64,000 nucleotides of DNA from NCBI GenBank assembly GCA_054661495.1, contig BAAFSQ010000007.1:28670-92669 (forward strand), read 5' to 3'. Made by a program: the position numbers and the translations under genes. Below, one piece after another: positions 10,875 to 21,708 of this stretch; position 1 is the stretch's first letter; every line of letters starts with the position of its first letter. The stretch comes from Zygophlyctis sp. KS116 (taxonomy: Eukaryota; Chytridiomycota). The notes beneath the pieces are model-generated. The model had not been told where the DNA came from, ran no database searches, and was given only the letters and a program-made list of their open reading frames with translations.

Positions 10875-12600
10875 ATGACTGCAGACAAGAGAGATTTCTA
10901 TGCTCCGATTAAACAGGAATATCTGATCAACAAACTAAAAAGCGATGCTAATGCTGATGCAGGAGATGCTAATGCAGATAAGGCCAAGTCAGAAAAGGCC
11001 GATAAGAGGGCAACAGGAATGAATAAGAAGAGGAAAAAGGGAAGTAATGCTCTAAGGATTTGTAATTTTGTTGCAAATCAGAAGGAATGCACAAGAGAAT
11101 CTTGCAAGTTTGAGCATGATCTAGATCTGTATATGTCTCAAAGAGGTGGCGACTTGTCAAATTACTTGAAATGTCCCAATTTCACATGTTGCAAGTTTGG
11201 ACTTTCTTGTAGATTTGCAGACTCTCATTGCAATGATAATACTAGTTTGTTAGAAAAGGATGGAAAAGATCAGGTTTTTAAAGATGCAAACGTTGCTAAT
11301 GATTTAAGTTTAGACGAGATCAAAATAATAAGATCTAAAAGCTCATTGGAAAATTCAGTCAAGTTTGAAAAATGGTATTCAGAAAAGTCGGCTGCTGATA
11401 AAGAGTTTTACAAGTCGATGCAAAAGGCTAATAAATCTGATGAAAATCAATCCAGCAAAGTAGAAAATATCAGAAAAGAATTGCCGGTTTTAGATATTCC
11501 AGATAGAAAGAAATTAGATTTTAGACATAAAACATTTTTGGCTCCATTGACAACAGTAGGAAATCTTCCATTTAGAAGGATTTGTAAAGAATTTGGGGTT
11601 GATGTGACATGTGCGGAAATGGCTTTAACAGGACAATTAGCTGCTGGGAATAGAAATGAATGGGCTTTACTTAAAAGGCATAAATGTGAAGACTTTTTTG
11701 GTGTTCAAATTGCTGGGTCAAAAGCAATGGATATTGCGCATGCAGTTGAATCAATTTCACAATTTACAAATGTTGATTTTATAGACTTGAATCTTGGATG
11801 TCCAGTTGATTTAGTAACAAAGGCTGGTGCAGGATCGGCGTTAATGGATAGGAAAAACAGATTGTCAGAGGTAATTAAATCTTCATTGATCCAAGATTTT
11901 AACTGCATTCAAAACTGTCTCGCAGGTTCCATTCACAATCAAGTGCAGAACGGGAATTTATCAAAATAAAAATGTAGCTCATTCACTGCTTCCTCTTTTC
12001 AATGCATCCGGAGCATCTTTAATAACTCTTCATGGTCGCTGCAAAGAGCAAAGATACACCAAATTAGCAGATTGGAATTATATATCGGAATGCGCCTCTC
12101 AAAATACTGGAGGATCACAATTTTTTGGAAATGGAGATGTTCTTTCTTGGGAAGATTATTATAAAGATTTGGAGTCTGGAGTAGATGGCGTAATGATCGG
12201 ACGTGGGGCTCTTATTAAGCCTTGGATTTTCCAGGAAATTAAGGAGCGCAGAACGATTGACATATCTTCTTCAGAAAGGTTTGATCTACTGAAAAAATTT
12301 GCTAATTATGGACTGGAGTATTGGGGGTCTGATAATGTTGTAAGTATTGATGCTATTAATTTTAAGGGCCTTGATCATACTAGACGTTATTTGTTGGAAT
12401 GGCTTTCTTTCTCATGCAGATACATTCCTGTGGGACTTTTGGAAGTTCTCCCTCAAAAAATGAACGATAGACCTCCCCCATTTGTCGGAAGAGATGATCT
12501 AGAAACGTTAATGGCCTCTAGCAGTGCTTCTGACTGGATAAAATTGACTGAACGAATTCTGGGCCCAACCCCAGATTCTTTTGTATTCGTTCCAAAGTAA
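10875..12600 (+). CDS. DUS3: tRNA-dihydrouridine(47) synthase, Dus3
   Basis: FMN-dependent enzyme reducing U47 of tRNAs to dihydrouridine. Exons 10875-11870 and 11896-12600, 566 residues. The N-terminal 130 residues are Lys/Ala-rich with two CCCH-type zinc fingers ([39 protein letters not shown]). The TIM barrel follows with [48 protein letters not shown] and [13 protein letters not shown]. The C-terminal helical domain has [11 protein letters not shown] and LETLMAS. The 25-nt intron ends in AAG; this is the only choice that keeps the barrel helix before [11 protein letters not shown] 55-nt alternative ending in CAG would delete that helix. The start is the first ATG. Confidence 0.95.
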
Positions 12601-12666
12601 GTTTTTTTATTTAATTTTAGGCACAAATCTAGTTCATACTGATAAGTTTTATCAAGTTTTCTAATC

Positions 12667-13699
12667 TTACACTTGAATCACTACTTTTCCACGAGTCCTA
12701 TGAGACCTGCTGAGATCATGAGCCTTTTCTGCTTCTTCCAATTTAAACTTTTGTGTTACCACTGGTTTTAAAGATCCATCTTCAATCCATCTTGTTAGGT
12801 CATTTGGCATCGTTGATGGATTCATTATCATACAGTATGATCGTGAATAAGCTATTTTCCTCCATCCTACTGCAGATATTAACTTGACAATAGCTCCCAT
12901 AGATACCGCTATATCAGAATATGGACCTACAGCAGTCGCATAAACTCCATCGGGTTTTAGAATTTTCTGGGCAAGATTCCAATAGTTATCTCCTCCTACG
13001 CAGTCCAAAATCACATCATATTCGTTTCGGTAAAGAAAGTAATCTTCCAAACTACCCTTTGTGTAATCAATAACTTGATCTGCTCCGTATTCTTTCACAA
13101 ATGCTTCATTTGCCCCCGAACAGATAGCAGTAACTTTAGAGTTCAATTTCTTGGCGATCTGAACACCCATTATGCCAACTCCTCCAGATGCTCCAATGAT
13201 CAATACATTTTTAGACAATTTATCAATCTGACCATGAATGATTAACCCTGTATAAGCTGTGAGAGTTGCTATCGATAGAGAAGCTGCATCCTCATGAGTA
13301 ATATTATCAGGTTTCTTGATAATAATGGCTTTAGTTGTATCAGCCAGCATGTATCTAATCCTTAGTAAATAATTATTACTGTGCATAAGATCCTCCTCTT
13401 TTACTCATTTCTCCCGGTGTAATATTTCCATAAACAGAATCACCAACATTGAAAGCAGTCACTTTCGATCCAACGGCTTCAATTACTCCAGAATAATCCA
13501 TTCCAATGATTGCAGGAAACTTGAATCCAAAGATCATCTTTAGATCTCCTCTTGCAAACTTATAATCCGCTGGATTAACTCCTGCTGCATGGACTTTAAT
13601 CAACACATCGTAATCAAGAGGCACAGGCTTCTCTTTGGAAACATCAAGGATAAGAGGCTCATCGTAATTCGGTAGAAAAGCTGCTTGCATTTTATTCAA
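12667..13699 (-). CDS. zinc-independent MDR-family quinone oxidoreductase-like protein
   Basis: NADPH-dependent medium-chain dehydrogenase/reductase of the quinone-oxidoreductase branch; 335 residues. Exons 13699-13380 and 13354-12667 with a 25-nt intron that joins GGSYAQ to YMLADTT. Visible: GVNPADYKFARGD in the GroES-like domain, the nucleotide loop GASGGVGIMGVQIAKK, and C-terminal HRTRGKVVIQV. No structural or catalytic zinc cysteine cluster was seen, which fits the quinone-reductase-like members. It lies 15 bp downstream of the aminolevulinate synthase gene on the same strand. The substrate cannot be deduced. A second ATG three codons downstream is an alternative start. Confidence 0.85.
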
Positions 13700-13714
13700 A
13701 ACCCCAAAATTTGT

Positions 13715-15436
13715 TCAAGCATTGGCGCAAATTTCCTTGAAGCCTTTAATATCGAGATCTTCCATTACAACCAGCTGATCCGATACATACCCACAGCCTA
13801 CATTTGCTCGTCCTCCTTCCGCAGCCCAGTCACTGACTCTTTTTAAGCCACGTTCACACCAGATGGTTTCTAGAGCATTTACCAAAAAGTCCATATGTTC
13901 CTGTGTGTGCCCGGGTGTCGGGGTGATTCTTAATCGTTCTTCTCCACGAGAAACAGTTGGATAATTAATTGATTGTACATAAATGTCGAAGCGAGAAAGT
14001 AATTCATCTGATACAGATTTCGCAGTCTAAAAACTTAAAAGAATAAAATTACCTCTGCATCTCCAATCAACACTGGTACAATATGACTAGGATTTGGAAT
14101 AGCAGGAATACCCAATTCAGCCAACCTCTGTTTCAAATCACGAGTTCCCAACTGCTGTCCACTTCTTTCGGCAGCTGATGATTTCAAATGACGAACAGCT
14201 GTTAAAGCTCCAGCAACCACAGGAGGTGGAAGAGATGTAGTAAATATGAAACCTGGAGCATAGGAACGAATCATATCAATTAATTGGCTAGAGGCAGCTA
14301 AATCATTAATATAAATTGTAAAATACCAACATATCCACCAACGACACCATAAGCTTTACCTAAAGTTCCAGTATACATATCGATTTCGTCAAGGGCGCCA
14401 ATATACTCTGCAACACCAGCTCCAGTTGATCCATACATTCCCACTGCATGAACTTCATCCAAAAATGTTAATGCATTATACTTTCTAGCAAGAGCAGCTA
14501 TTTCCTTTATAGGTCCAATAGATCCGCACATTGAATAAACAGATTCAAAAGCAATTAATTTAGGGACAGAGTAATCTACAGACGCTAATAAAGACTCTAA
14601 ATGATCAACGTCATTATGACGGAATATCATTTTCTTAGCTCTTGAGTTCCGAATTCCTTGAATCATTGATGCATGGTTTGAGGAATCAGAAAAAATAACA
14701 CATCCGGGAAGTTTTCCTGCCAGTGTTGAAAGAGTGGCATCATTAGCCACAAAACAAGAAGAAAATACGAGCGCCCCATCCTTATTGTGTAGAGACGCCA
14801 ATTCCTGTTCTAATTGTAGATGAAGCTGAGAATTCCCAGCAATATTCCGCGTACCTCCAGCACCTGCCCCATACTTTTCCAGAGTATCCCTACATATTAA
14901 TAATCTACAATATACGTCATTGATTTAATAACTTTAGGATGTTTGGACATTCCCAAATAATCATTTGAACACCAAACAGTAATTAAATCCTCTTCCTTAT
15001 GAGTATGTCCCACAGGGAAAGCTTTAGCGAGACGATTAATATTGTTAAAGTAACGATAGGATTTGTCTCTATGTTTAGCATCTAATTCCTTTTTATAAAA
15101 TGATTCATAATCAAAAGGACAAGATGTAAATGGCTCAACAACTGGAGCTTCCTTGTCAATCTTGGGTCTAGCATAAAGGTGGGCTTTCAAAAAAGAAGAT
15201 CCAGATCTAGTCCCTATAGCAGTCATTGAGTCAACTACAGCGGCGTAAGGACAGATCGGAGAAGAAGAGATCGAAGCTGATTGGCAAGCTTTAACAGCTA
15301 GTGCAGTCGACATTACAGGGCAGCGTTGAGCAGAAGCAACAAACTGCGACTTCATGGATAGTTTTCTTAAAGACGCAACAGGAGTCTTCTTTAGAAACGG
15401 ACAGTTTTGTTTAATAGAGTGAGATATTCTTTCCAT
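13715..15436 (-). CDS. HEM1: 5-aminolevulinate synthase, mitochondrial
   Basis: PLP enzyme that condenses glycine and succinyl-CoA, the first step of heme synthesis. Exons 15436-14916, 14889-14327, 14297-14053 and 14026-13715; introns 26, 29 and 26 nt; 546 residues, the usual size. The N-terminal 90 residues are basic and hydroxylated, as in a mitochondrial presequence, and carry Cys-Pro heme-regulatory-like motifs (NCPF, RCPV, ICPY), with a fourth CP at SCPFDYE. The catalytic core shows [39 protein letters not shown] and the PLP lysine in TGTLGKAYG. The C terminus has [17 protein letters not shown]. Ferrochelatase is encoded 12 kb away, so at least both ends of the pathway are kept. Confidence 0.96.
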
Positions 15437-15511
15437 TTTTTAAACCTAAAAACGCGAACTTCACGCTAAAATTCCCGATCGTTTGCTTAATTGGGCCAAA
15501 CCCACCCACAT

Positions 15512-16743
15512 TTAATTACTTTCATCGGTTAAATTTTCCTGTACAGACGCTAATCGCTCTCTCCAACCTTCATCAGCTAATCCAGGGAATAATAAACAGA
15601 GTCTTGCCATTGAAGATTCATATTCGAAAAGAAGCTGTTGTGCTCTTGAAGATTCCAGCTCTTGCGGTGCCAAAGAGAGTGTTGATAATGAGGCTGTATA
15701 CAATTGATCAGGGAAGTTTGATCTGTTAGGAGGTGTTACTAGATTTAAAAGATTATTGGCTAGACTTGGATCTTGAGGAATTTCAATCGGTGGTATGGCC
15801 GAACTTACTTCTTCTTCTTCATCATCATCATCCGATTCAACCTCTTGTGCTACATCTGCTTCTAGATTAGCTACTTGACGACATAAAGGACATTGAAACA
15901 TGAATCCAGTGGCTAATAATGGTGTACAACACTTGTAATGAAAACAATGAGAACAAGGAGCTAAAAATAAGGCTTGAAAAGGTTCCATATCAGATAAACA
16001 TATACAACAAGAAACCATTTCTTTATCGACAGTGTCATTATTTGGGTTCATAGCAGCTAATAAATTTGATATAGCATTCTTCATTCTAAATATTTTTAGA
16101 ATTTTTTTTAAAATACCTGGCAGTTTTTGGTTTTAATTTACTTCCATTCACATCTGAAATAAATAACTTTATGGTTACACATTTATAAATTTCTTCTTGT
16201 CTTCCTTGATAGTCTACTCCCATCTGTATTATATCACCAGATTTTAAAGGATATGGTCTTGACTCCTTTCCAGAAGGAGATAGACGTAACCTATTTAAAA
16301 ATGTACCCGATGATGAACCAACATCTCTAAAATACAACTTTTCATAAAAAATCATAAAATACCTGTCCGTCCTTTCCCAACCATAATTCTGCATGAGAAC
16401 GACTCACTACTTTACTTCTAAACCCAATAATTTGATTGGATAATGTAATATTACTACAATCTTGATCATTAGAGTTTTCTACTAGTGCCGATGCATTATG
16501 GGCTATCTGTTGATCTCTAGAAAGACGAGTAGATTCTCTTTTAGAGTCGATTTTTCTACCAAACTTGACAAGCTTTCCAGGAGTTAAGTCAATTTCAATA
16601 GGCTTGAACATGAATTGTCTATTGTATGGTGATAGCGACTGATGTAGCGGTACTTCTGAATGTGGGAATAGTTGTAAGTGAATCTTTTCAGAGAGCCTAT
16701 CATTAGATAAATGAGATACATTAGTGATATTTTTAGACGCCAA
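15512..16743 (-). CDS. FHA-RING E3 ubiquitin ligase, Dma1-like
   Basis: Predicted checkpoint-type E3 with phosphothreonine-binding FHA and RING domains, 391 residues. Exons 16743-16363, 16337-16117 and 16085-15512; introns 25 nt (AAG acceptor) and 31 nt. FHA domain (about residues 45-190): LVKFGRKID, VVSRSHAELWLGKDGQ, and across the splice LYFRDVGSSSGTFLNRLRL. RING: CCICL, then PCSHCFHYKC and QCPLCRQ (C3H2C3-like order). The tail after the RING is acidic and then helical. Domain order and size match fungal Dma1/Dma2, which act in spindle-position and septation control; that role is inferred by family. It is divergent from the aspartic protease gene. Confidence 0.85.
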
Positions 16744-16809
16744 CGGCCCCCAAACGCCACGCGCTCAAAGTCACGCAAAATTTGCTTCAAAATCCAAATT
16801 TTCACTCAA

Positions 16810-18014
16810 ATGATAAGTTCAATCATCTTCATATTTTCACTCATCATTGTTGATATAGTCACAGCAAGCATAAAATTGGAATTAGAATTGGATAATGCAT
16901 GGGGTCGAGAGGATTTAAGAGGAATACAACTCTTTTCTGAAAATGATAAGGTGCCACTTAGGGGATCTACTATACTCTATGATGTACCAGTAAATATGGG
17001 TTATACTGCAAATATTTACATTGGATCTTCACGGCAAACATTTAGAGTCGTTATAGACACTGGATCAGCTGATGTGTGGGTTCCATCAGTTGAATGCGAA
17101 TTGGAGAGTTGTAGGAGGCACATGAAATACAATCCAAGTCTTTCAAACACTGCATTATCAACAGGAAATATTTTTAGCATAAAGTATGGAACAGGATCGG
17201 TTATGGGGTACATTTTTAAAGATCAAATTGGTATTTTCAAACTTTTTCTAATTCATATAGACTTTGCTGGTTTTGTATTACCAAATCAATCAATAGGAAC
17301 AGTTGTAGATCAGTCATCATATTTTGCAAACAAGCCTTTTGATGGTATTTTAGGTTTGGCATTTTGTAATATTTCTGCAATTTCTGAAAAATCCTTGTTA
17401 GATAGGCTAAAGGAAAATGGGCTGATTAATAAAAAGAGATTTTCTCTCTTTTTAAGTAGGAATGGTGAAAGAGCTTCAGAGCTATTGTTTGATGATGTAA
17501 ATCCTGATTACTTTGATGGAAATTGGACTTCTGTTGGCTTAACTTCAGATATTGTAAGTCATGTTATTTATTGACATTTAAGGGATTCTGGATTGTTAAG
17601 ATTGACTCTGTGCAAATAATTTTAAATGGAAAAAATAGTTTGATTTACTTTAAAAATGATCAGGCAATTATGGATACTGGATCAACATTGATTTATGCTC
17701 CAAAAAATGCTGCAAAAGCGCTTCATAAAAGGATACCAGGTGCAAGGAAGAAGTGGTTCAAAAGTTATTATACTTTTCCATGTCATGTTTTGGCTAATCT
17801 CACTCTAAACCTTGTTATTGGTGGGATGGCAATGAATATTCTTTCTGAGAATTTAAGTTTAGGATCTGATGATGGAGGAAAGACATGTATTTCTGCAATT
17901 TATGGGTCAGACGGAAATGAATGGATTTTGGGTAGTGCCTTTTTGAGGAATATGTATAGTCTTTGGGATGCAGAATCAAGAACAATCAGCTTTGCCAAAT
18001 TGAAAGTGAAGTAA
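16810..18014 (+). CDS. secreted pepsin-like aspartic protease
   Basis: Exons 16810-17230, 17261-17553 and 17583-18014; 381 residues. A signal peptide starts at MISSIIFIFSLIIVDIVTAS, so the ATG at 16810 was chosen over upstream in-frame ones. Both catalytic aspartates are present: VVIDTGSADVWVP and AIMDTGSTLIYAP. The flap region KYGTGSVMGY and the C-terminal GNEWILGSAFLRNMYSLWD also fit family A1. Intron 1 is 30 nt, a multiple of three without a stop, so it hides in the open frame; removing it restores the family spacing. Intron 2 is 29 nt and ends in AAG. Vacuolar or extracellular location is likely; no membrane anchor is visible. Confidence 0.92.
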
Positions 18015-18075
18015 CCATTTTGGATTTAAACTGGAAACTATTTTGAATGCATTAGAGTTACAAATACAATTCTGT

Positions 18076-19203
18076 TTAAAACCAAAAACTTGTGCTAAAA
18101 CTAACACTGAGAGACCGCACATAATGCCACCATCCTTTAGGAATATATAATAAATCACCAGGCCCCAGAATAATATCTGAATATTTGTCTGTGGGAAATT
18201 CAGGAAATCTTTCTAAATTTTCTTCGAATTCTACATCAATCTGAGATGTATTAGAAAGCATTTGATCCGATGGAAATGGATATAAATTTGCATCTGGATG
18301 ATATAGTCGAATGTACTTGTATCCAACAATCTGAGCAAAAATATTATCATGCGGATCATGATGACAAGGAGAAACAGTTCCACTAGGTCCCATCCATACA
18401 TTAATGATTGGCTCTTCTGAATTTCTTGCATAGCAATAATCAGGAACCGAAATATCACTCTCCAACTCTTTTATATGATCCAGTAAATTGTATTGAGCAA
18501 GATATACGATACTGTTAGAATCTGTTAAACAAGAAAGAAATTCATGAAATGGAACAAGTTTCTGAGTCCAATTTTTTTGAGTATATGAAGATCCTAATTC
18601 AACTGGAACGAGACGATATCCTGCCAAGCGGTTTAAATAGTCCAAATTATCCCATGGCCTCATTGATATGGCTGGCCAATGATTAATAGAATTCGTAAAT
18701 ACAACAGGACTTTTACATTCTTTAAATTCTGATAATTTCATTGATGATCTGATCTGTATAGGAAATCTGACGGTCGGCTTATTATCCAGAGTTGCATTAA
18801 CCTTATTGTTTGGAATATCAGGTTTATTAAGACATGCTTGAAGATCACTTATAAGCTCTAAAATCCTTTCCTTATAAGTTGGACAACCAGTCATTAAAAG
18901 TGCCATATCAAGCAGTTTCATACATTCCTTTATCTTCTCTGGAGCAAGCGATGAGTTGTCAGTCATTACAAGAAGAGCCCGAATTAATGATGATAGTTCA
19001 TATTGAGTACGAAGTCTGACTGAGGCATCTTTGAAAGGTTCCGCCCTGAATAACTGATCAGCCCGATCTAAAAGTTGATCTGAAATAACAAGTGCCTCAT
19101 CCATCCGTTTAGCATCAATACAATCGTACAGTCTTTTAATCCAGCATTGAGAAACAAGATCAAACTTATTTGTATGAGATCTGAGCTCATGAAGAAATTC
19201 CAT
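18076..19203 (-). CDS. JmjC-domain protein KDM8/JMJD5
   Basis: Fe(II)/2-oxoglutarate-dependent oxygenase of the KDM8 family (reported as a histone or arginine hydroxylase/demethylase). Single exon, 375 residues. The N-terminal half is helical. The JmjC half shows VPVELGSSYTQKNWTQ, IPDYC-like VPDYC, the Fe ligands in SPCHHDPHDN (H-x-D), RLYHPDANLYP, NTSQIDVE and the second Fe histidine in IPKGWWHYVRSL, ending FSTSFWF. The whole domain aligns without gaps to JMJD5 signatures known to me. Convergent with the aspartic protease gene (61 bp between stops) and divergent from the F-box gene (85 bp between starts). Confidence 0.93.
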   Translation of the reverse strand: MEFLHELRSHTNKFDLVSQCWIKRLYDCIDAKRMDEALVISDQLLDRADQLFRAEPFKDASVRLRTQYELSSLIRALLVMTDNSSLAPEKIKECMKLLDMALLMTGCPTYKERILELISDLQACLNKPDIPNNKVNATLDNKPTVRFPIQIRSSMKLSEFKECKSPVVFTNSINHWPAISMRPWDNLDYLNRLAGYRLVPVELGSSYTQKNWTQKLVPFHEFLSCLTDSNSIVYLAQYNLLDHIKELESDISVPDYCYARNSEEPIINVWMGPSGTVSPCHHDPHDNIFAQIVGYKYIRLYHPDANLYPFPSDQMLSNTSQIDVEFEENLERFPEFPTDKYSDIILGPGDLLYIPKGWWHYVRSLSVSFSTSFWF

Positions 19204-19288
19204 CCAGGGTGAGGAGGCTCAGATCTCATTCAGTTGAAAGAGTTACGAATTGTGTGGTGGCGTTATATTATCAGCAGATCAAAATTCA

Positions 19289-20563
19289 ATGGGGCAAAAT
19301 CAGTCTAGCTTTGATGAAGATTTGGATGGATCAAAAATGAACTATTGTAATCCAATGTATTTAAATTCCAAATTGCCAAAGTTGCCAAATAAGGCAGATC
19401 ATGGTGGAAGATCAGAATTTGAAAACTATTCCAGACATCATAGATCTGGACTATTAGAAAGTCTGCCGATAGAATTAATTCTGCAGATTCTATCAAAAAT
19501 GGAGATCAATACACTCCTGAAGATGGCAAGAGTTTCTAAAAATTGGAACAGGCTTGCTAATCAAGATATCCTATTCCAGAAGGCCGCTGTATCTAGATTT
19601 CATATTCATCCATCAAGATTTTATTATCTAGGCTTGAATCCACATCAAAAATCACATAAATGGAAAGATTTATATGCAGAACTTGACTCTGGAATTTCAA
19701 CTTGGTCTGGTTATGCATTGGACTATGTAACGAATTTAGGATGTCCATATGAAATGGAACTGATTATTAAATCAACAGATTCAAAGCTTGTTCGTGGACC
19801 TTATGGGCTGTCGGACAAATCTAATTTTTTCCGTTTAACCCAATTTGAAGGATGTTGTCGATGGAGGACTTTGGCAGATTCATTGACAAATACTGAAGGA
19901 GCTATAGTTGACCCTGAAGGGAACAGTAGTATTAGATTCCAAGTAGATCCATATCTTGCTGCATATTTTCCACGCCACATTACATTTACAGAAACTGGAG
20001 TAGTGAGAGGTCTTGATCTTGTAGTGCCTAATTTATATCAAGGATTAGTCTGTGGAAATGTTGTACTGGGCTCTTACGATCCTGGTCATCCAGATTTAGT
20101 TGGATCATTTATATGTGTTTTACAAGACTCTTCACCACTTGATCGCTTTCGGACAGATCAATTCAAACCTTTAAAACAATACAAGGGCATATGGATGGCT
20201 TCACTTGATAAAGCCATATACATGCATTTCACGGTAGAGAAAGCGAATTCTGGTAAAATATCAGGGACAGCCCAACTTTTCCCATTTGTATCATGTAGGA
20301 CAACAACTCGACAAGCTAAAGTAGAGCTTGAGAATTGCGTAAATCTTGAGCTTCAATTTCAAGTTGATGTGTCGGATGATAAAGCTCCCTCTGTAAGTAA
20401 TGGGCAATTTTCTCTCGTGGAATCATCATTTTATCATCAACTTTGGGTACAAGATTGCGTTCCAATTGCACAGGTAATACATATGAATCTTAATGGTGAC
20501 ACAATCACTGGTTTATTTTCAGATCCAAGACCAGGATGTTTTTATTTAAATCCAATAAATTAA
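19289..20563 (+). CDS. F-box protein with predicted N-myristoylation signal
   Basis: Likely substrate receptor of an SCF ligase; a cullin gene is encoded about 18 kb downstream. Single exon, 424 residues from the ATG at 19289. The protein begins MGQNQSS, which matches the N-myristoylation pattern (Gly2, small residue at 6). The F-box spans about residues 55-100 with LLESLPIELILQILSKME and MARVSKNWNRLANQDILF. The C-terminal 300 residues form a beta-rich domain with no Trp-Asp or Leu-rich repeats; it recalls F-box-associated lipocalin-like folds but was not identified. If modified as predicted, the SCF complex would be brought to a membrane. Divergent from KDM8; 33 bp before the next gene. Confidence 0.75.
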   Translation: MGQNQSSFDEDLDGSKMNYCNPMYLNSKLPKLPNKADHGGRSEFENYSRHHRSGLLESLPIELILQILSKMEINTLLKMARVSKNWNRLANQDILFQKAAVSRFHIHPSRFYYLGLNPHQKSHKWKDLYAELDSGISTWSGYALDYVTNLGCPYEMELIIKSTDSKLVRGPYGLSDKSNFFRLTQFEGCCRWRTLADSLTNTEGAIVDPEGNSSIRFQVDPYLAAYFPRHITFTETGVVRGLDLVVPNLYQGLVCGNVVLGSYDPGHPDLVGSFICVLQDSSPLDRFRTDQFKPLKQYKGIWMASLDKAIYMHFTVEKANSGKISGTAQLFPFVSCRTTTRQAKVELENCVNLELQFQVDVSDDKAPSVSNGQFSLVESSFYHQLWVQDCVPIAQVIHMNLNGDTITGLFSDPRPGCFYLNPIN

Positions 20564-20596
20564 AGATTACTTTAGGCTTCAGGGTTCCCTACCGAA

Positions 20597-21184
20597 ATGG
20601 ACGGAATTTCCAAAAGCGATATGCCATCCCACGAAGTGATACATGATGATGATCATCATCCTGCCATTACTAGAATAGTAGCTATTGCACTTGACTCCTC
20701 TGAGAATTCAGAAAGCGCATTACATTGGGGTAATTTAAAGATTATAATCTTTAGCTGTCAAAAATATTCTAAAGCCTGAAACAGATTTAGTAGTTTTGAT
20801 GAATGTTAGACCAATGGCTGTAGTTCCTGGACCATACGGCGCTGCGTATATGGATTTCACCAGTTATACTACTCAACTTGAAGAGTATAATCGCTCGCAA
20901 TCTCATAGTATTTTGAAAAAGGCTGCTGCATTCCTAAAGCCAATGAATTTTACTGTCAAGGCTATATCTTTGAGAGGAGACGCAAGAGAAGAATTATCAC
21001 GTAAAGTTGATGAACTTCATGTTGATTTGCTCATTATTGGTAGTCGGGGAATGGGTGCAATCAAACGGTAAATAAAACATATATTAATGCTAGAGTCTTT
21101 ATTGGAAGTACTTCTGATCATTTGATTCATCATGTGCAGTGTCCTGTTGTAGTTGTAAAAGATGATGCAAAGACGACTGTATAA
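20597..21184 (+). CDS. universal stress protein (UspA fold)
   Basis: Small nucleotide-binding stress protein of 178 residues. Exons 20597-20729, 20755-21067 and 21094-21184; introns 25 and 26 nt. After an acidic, His-rich N terminus, RIVAIALDSSENSESALHWA forms the first strand and helix. The ATP-binding signature G-x2-G-x9-G-(S/T) is formed across the second splice site: GSRGMGAIKR joined to VFIGSTSDHL. The C-terminal strand CPVVVVKDD is typical. Without splicing the signature is broken, which supports both introns. It sits between the F-box and small heat-shock genes on the same strand. The exact role is not known. Confidence 0.88.
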
Positions 21185-21708
21185 TTTTTATTTCATTTTA
21201 TAGGGCACATCTGCATCTACTGAACCAGTTCCTGCTTCTTTACACTAGTTGTGTCCAAAGGAAATGAAATGAATAAAACGATTTTTGATAAAGTGTGGAG
21301 CAGATTAATCATCTGTCGATAGAAATATTGAGAAATATTATCAGTGAAATGCCTTAGAAAGCGTGCGAAATTTAACTCGTGCGCTATCAGCCAGTCTCCA
21401 TCATATTCGACGATTGATCGCTATAAGTATTTTGGATAATTAACAATTTTAAAAATTCTAGCTTAAATTAATTATTTTTAACATCTTGAGTTATGCTACC
21501 GAGTGCAATTCATTTTACAGGATTTTAGACGGTGCTATTATGATTCACGTTAAGTGTCAAATGATGAAAACTCCAAGTGGAATTTATCAAGATTTACAGG
21601 TAATAATGCGCTGATCAGATAAGTATATTCGAGATTATTCTGGAATAATCTAGAGAACTATTTAAAAATCCATGCCATCGAATCATCAATCTTGAAAATA
21701 TTTTAAGA
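21185..21708. other. intergenic region, no gene recognised
   Basis: A 524-bp region between the universal stress and small heat-shock genes. Apart from the heat-shock element array near its 3' end nothing was recognised. A short open stretch around 21540-21600 followed by GTAATAAT was considered as an exon but no partner exon was found. No tRNA-like structure was seen. Confidence 0.4.
21628..21655. promoter_or_regulatory. heat-shock element array
   Basis: Six alternating 5-bp-spaced units read TTC (21628), GAT (21633), TTC (21638), GAA (21643), ATC (21648), GAG (21653). Three are perfect nTTCn/nGAAn units and three have one mismatch, which matches the binding pattern of heat-shock factor trimers. 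The array lies 54 bp upstream of the small heat-shock protein start, where an HSE is expected. Confidence 0.7.

Noticed and set aside
11871-11925. 55-nt intron ending CAG in DUS3
   Set aside because: It would delete a TIM-barrel helix; the 25-nt intron ending AAG keeps the helix and aligns without gaps.
21530-21610. Possible small exon before GTAATAAT upstream of the small HSP gene
   Set aside because: No acceptor-joined downstream exon in frame was found.
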